From the NCBI RefSeq assembly GCF_024498195.1, contig NZ_CP101824.1, forward strand, positions 1,302,001 to 1,366,000: a stretch of 64,000 bases of DNA, read 5' to 3'. Below the pieces are notes generated by a model. That model was given only the letters and a program-made list of their open reading frames with translations. It was not told the origin of the DNA and ran no database searches. Source of the DNA: Halovivax cerinus. GTDB taxonomy: Archaea; Halobacteriota; Halobacteria; Halobacteriales; Natrialbaceae. Shown one piece after another: positions 61,782-64,000 of the stretch. How positions within the stretch are numbered: position 1 is the stretch's first letter; each line of letters starts with the position of its first letter. The position numbers and the translations under genes are program-made.

Positions 61782-62170
61782 TGTGGTGGCTCGTTCGGTG
61801 TGGTCAGGGTCTCGCGCCGGCGCGAGACGGCGGGTGCGGACGATCGCGCGTCCGCAGGCGGTCTCGGTTCCGTCGCCGATCGGTGCGGATGGGCCCGATT
61901 CGATTGCGTGTGAGTTCGGTCCCGTCGCAGACGAGTCGGTCCGTCGCCGGCAAACGCGGGCGAGCGCTGTGTCCGGTCACGGACGAGTCCGGTCCCGTCG
62001 ACCGATCGTCCCTCGTCGCCGGTCGCCGACCGATGACCAAGCGGTGTGGGGTAGGTCACACCGAGGCATAATCAGGGTTTCTGCAGGGGCAGTCGGGGCG
62101 TCGAATCCGTCTGGATACGCGGCGACGGAGTGTCGTCCGGTGACGTCGCGGGGTGTCGCCCAGGTCGACG
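61782..62170. other. Intergenic region with palindromes and loose repeats
   Basis: No gene is supported in these 389 bases. The part next to the cupin gene holds two strong inverted repeats. The part from about 61860 to 62040 is built of loosely repeated CGGTCCCGTCG-type segments with no strict period. Confidence 0.55.
61809..61856. promoter_or_regulatory. Two adjacent palindromes upstream of the cupin-hyuB operon
   Basis: GTCTCGCGCCGGCGCGAGAC (61809-61828) is a perfect 20-base palindrome. TGCGGACG-ATCGCG-CGTCCGCA (61835-61856) has perfect eight-base arms. They lie 28-75 bases before the cupin start, where a repressor or activator would act. A role as the transcript end of the upstream hyuB gene is an alternative. 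Confidence 0.5.
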
Positions 62171-63958
62171 TCAGTCGCGTCGGTCGTCGCGCAGGTCGGC
62201 GGTGGCGTCGCGGTCGAGTTCACCGTCGGCCGAGACGACGACGCCGTAGTCCGCGCGGGCGGCCTCGGGCGAGACGTAGCCGTCGACGACGTCCTCGCGA
62301 ACGGCCTCGGGGTCGCGGTCGAGCGGGTCGCCGTAGCCGCCTCCGCCGCCGGAACGGTTCGAGAGTACCTCACCCGGCTCGAACGAGCCGCGCATCATGC
62401 CGACCCACTCCTTGTCGTCGTCCGGGTAGTCGTCGTTGTTGTCCGCGAAGAGCTGTACCCGGTCGCCGGCGTCGGGACCGTCTTCGCCGAGGTCGAGCGC
62501 GACCACGTTCTTCGCGCCGGCCTCGCCGCCCTCGAGACCCCAGCCCTCGGTCTTCGTCTTCTTGGTGATCGTTAGGGCATCCGTCGGGTGGGTGAAGCGG
62601 TAGTCCCGGCGGATGCCGAGGCCGCCGCGCTTTCGCCCGGGGCCGCCCGAATCCTGCCGGAGGGAGAGTTCGTCGAACTCGACGGGCGCCTTGTTCTCGA
62701 AGACCTCGATCGGGATGTTCCGGACCATCGTCTGGACGTAGTGCATCAGCGCGTTCGGGCCGTCTCGCTCGCCCGTCGCGCCCCAGCCGACGGCCTCGTT
62801 GTTCGCCTCGACGAACGATCGGCCCGTCTCGGGGTCCTCCCCGTAGAGCATCACGCTGGCGACGTCGCCGCCGGTGCTCGCCGGGATGCGATCGGGCATC
62901 CCCTTCGCGAGCGCCTTGAACGCGACGTCGACGGCGAGTATCGACGCCCAGAGCGTGTACGTCGGCGCGGGATACTGGGCGTTGAAGAGGTTCCCCTCGG
63001 GCGCGACGATCTCGACCGGCTCGTAGTGGCCGTGGTTCGCCGTCTCCTCGGGCGTCGTCAGCGTCTTCAGACAGAACTTGCAGATCGCCTCCGTGCGCCC
63101 GTAGGGGACGTTGATCGGGCCGGTCACCGCGTCGGACGACCCCGAGAAGTCGAAGGCGATGTCGTCGCCGTCGATCGTCACCTCGATCTCGATCCTGACG
63201 AGGTCGTCGGTGATGCCGTCGTTGTCGACGTAGTCGACCGCGGACCAGGTCCCGTCGGGGAGTGCCGCGACCCCCTCGCGGGCCCGCGTCTCCCCGTGGT
63301 CGACGATTCTGTCGACGGCCGTCTCGACCGTCTCCGTCCCGTACTTCTCGTGGAGGCCGCGCAGGCGCTCGGCACCGGTGCGCAGGGCGGCGATCTGGGC
63401 GTTGAGGTCGCCGATCACCTTGTCGGGGATGCGGGAGTTGAAGCGAATGATGTCGAGGATCTCCTCGTCGGGCTCGCCGCCCTTGTAGACCTTCGTCCCC
63501 GGGAAGATGACGCCCTCCTGGTGCATGTTCGTCGAGTCGAGGACGTAGCCCTCGTCCTTCGCCCCCAGGTCGAGCCAGTGGGCCCGGCTCGCGGTGTAGC
63601 CGACCAGCTCGTCGTCCAGGAAGACGGGCGCGAACAGGCACACGTCGAGCGTGTGCGAGGAGTTCCAGTACGGGTAGTTGAGCACGATGACGTCGCCCGG
63701 CTCCAGATTCTCCTCACCGACGTGCTCGACACCCTTGCGGACGCTGACGTCGTTCGCCCCCAGGAAGAGCGAGAGGCCGGGCGAGTCGGCCAGGAGGCGC
63801 AGGTCGGCGTCGTACATCGAGAGGCCGAAGTCGAAGATCTCGTAGATGATCGTGTTGTACGCCGTCCGCGTGAGCGTCCGTTGCATCTCCGTCGCGGCGG
63901 AGTTCAGGTAGTTGCGGACGACGGCCACCGTCGCCGGATCGACGTCGGCGCCCGTCAT
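62171..63958 (-). CDS. hyuB: Hydantoinase/oxoprolinase subunit B (fourth copy)
   Basis: A 595-residue HyuB: AVVRNYLNSAATEMQRTLTR, TAYNTIIYEIFDFGLSMYDA, VLNYPYWNSSHTLDVCLFAP, LGDLNAQIAALRTGAERLRG and GGGGGYGDPLDRDPEAVRED. It is a tandem paralogue of the third copy, with close identity at both ends at the DNA level. Its own HyuA partner may lie beyond the right end of the window; only 42 bases remain after its start. Confidence 0.92.
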   Translation of the reverse strand: MTGADVDPATVAVVRNYLNSAATEMQRTLTRTAYNTIIYEIFDFGLSMYDADLRLLADSPGLSLFLGANDVSVRKGVEHVGEENLEPGDVIVLNYPYWNSSHTLDVCLFAPVFLDDELVGYTASRAHWLDLGAKDEGYVLDSTNMHQEGVIFPGTKVYKGGEPDEEILDIIRFNSRIPDKVIGDLNAQIAALRTGAERLRGLHEKYGTETVETAVDRIVDHGETRAREGVAALPDGTWSAVDYVDNDGITDDLVRIEIEVTIDGDDIAFDFSGSSDAVTGPINVPYGRTEAICKFCLKTLTTPEETANHGHYEPVEIVAPEGNLFNAQYPAPTYTLWASILAVDVAFKALAKGMPDRIPASTGGDVASVMLYGEDPETGRSFVEANNEAVGWGATGERDGPNALMHYVQTMVRNIPIEVFENKAPVEFDELSLRQDSGGPGRKRGGLGIRRDYRFTHPTDALTITKKTKTEGWGLEGGEAGAKNVVALDLGEDGPDAGDRVQLFADNNDDYPDDDKEWVGMMRGSFEPGEVLSNRSGGGGGYGDPLDRDPEAVREDVVDGYVSPEAARADYGVVVSADGELDRDATADLRDDRRD

Positions 63959-64000
63959 CGTGATCGCACCTCCACTGTGGAGACCGAACCGCGCGAGACG

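Overview
The window comes from a haloarchaeon (class Halobacteria). The DNA is GC-rich, the proteins are acidic, promoters are archaeal TATA boxes about 25-30 bases before starts that are often leaderless, and signal peptides are Tat or Tat-lipoprotein. Typical family markers are an Orc1/Cdc6 initiator, a bacterio-opsin-activator type HTH regulator, the rod-determining factor RdfA next to an archaeal SMC-like ATPase, and eIF1/Sui1. I cannot name the genus. No rRNA, tRNA, insertion sequence or CRISPR array was recognised.

Bases 1-29,100 are mostly core and household genes: an HTH-10 regulator, an RND exporter, an ABC-2 exporter (ATPase plus permease), uvrC, Sui1, a Cys/Met PLP enzyme, an NhaC antiporter, a ten-TM metal exporter with a palindromic operator on its promoter, a VapBC pair, uvrB, a CoA-transferase/thiolase/OB-fold operon, a bactofilin-like membrane protein, a DUF4397 protein, a lipoprotein, orc1, a DUF378 protein, a histidine kinase and a CFI-box protein.

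Bases 27,100-32,700 hold the most unusual block. A 1021-residue AAA+ ATPase with a degenerate first AAA module and an NTF2-like tail is divergent from a DUF4157 (eCIS-core, HELAH) protein. That is followed 1 base later by an unrecognised 330-residue protein whose first 60 codons are AT-rich. This combination is characteristic of extracellular contractile injection systems and their toxin cargo, but no sheath, tube or baseplate gene is present here. Next come a MutS-family ATPase, a small membrane protein and the sph/rdfA cell-shape locus.

Bases 38,600-64,000 form a catabolic and transport island for proline-type or other cyclic amino-acid derivatives: an IclR regulator, proline dehydrogenase, HyuA and HyuB (hydantoinase/oxoprolinase), a proline racemase/hydroxyproline epimerase, a complete dipeptide/oligopeptide ABC importer, a second HyuA, an M19 dipeptidase, a second HyuB, an ornithine-cyclodeaminase-like reductase, and two further HyuB paralogues with a cupin. 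The likely logic is import of a peptide or cyclic derivative, ring opening or peptide cleavage, epimerisation, then oxidation. The true substrate is not visible.

A striking feature across the window is the number of intergenic tandem-repeat arrays. At least ten are present, with unit lengths of 16-17, 20, 21, 27, 30, 35, 36, 40, 47 and about 70 bases. Their unit sequences look mutually unrelated, and several begin inside the last codons or stop codon of the adjacent gene.
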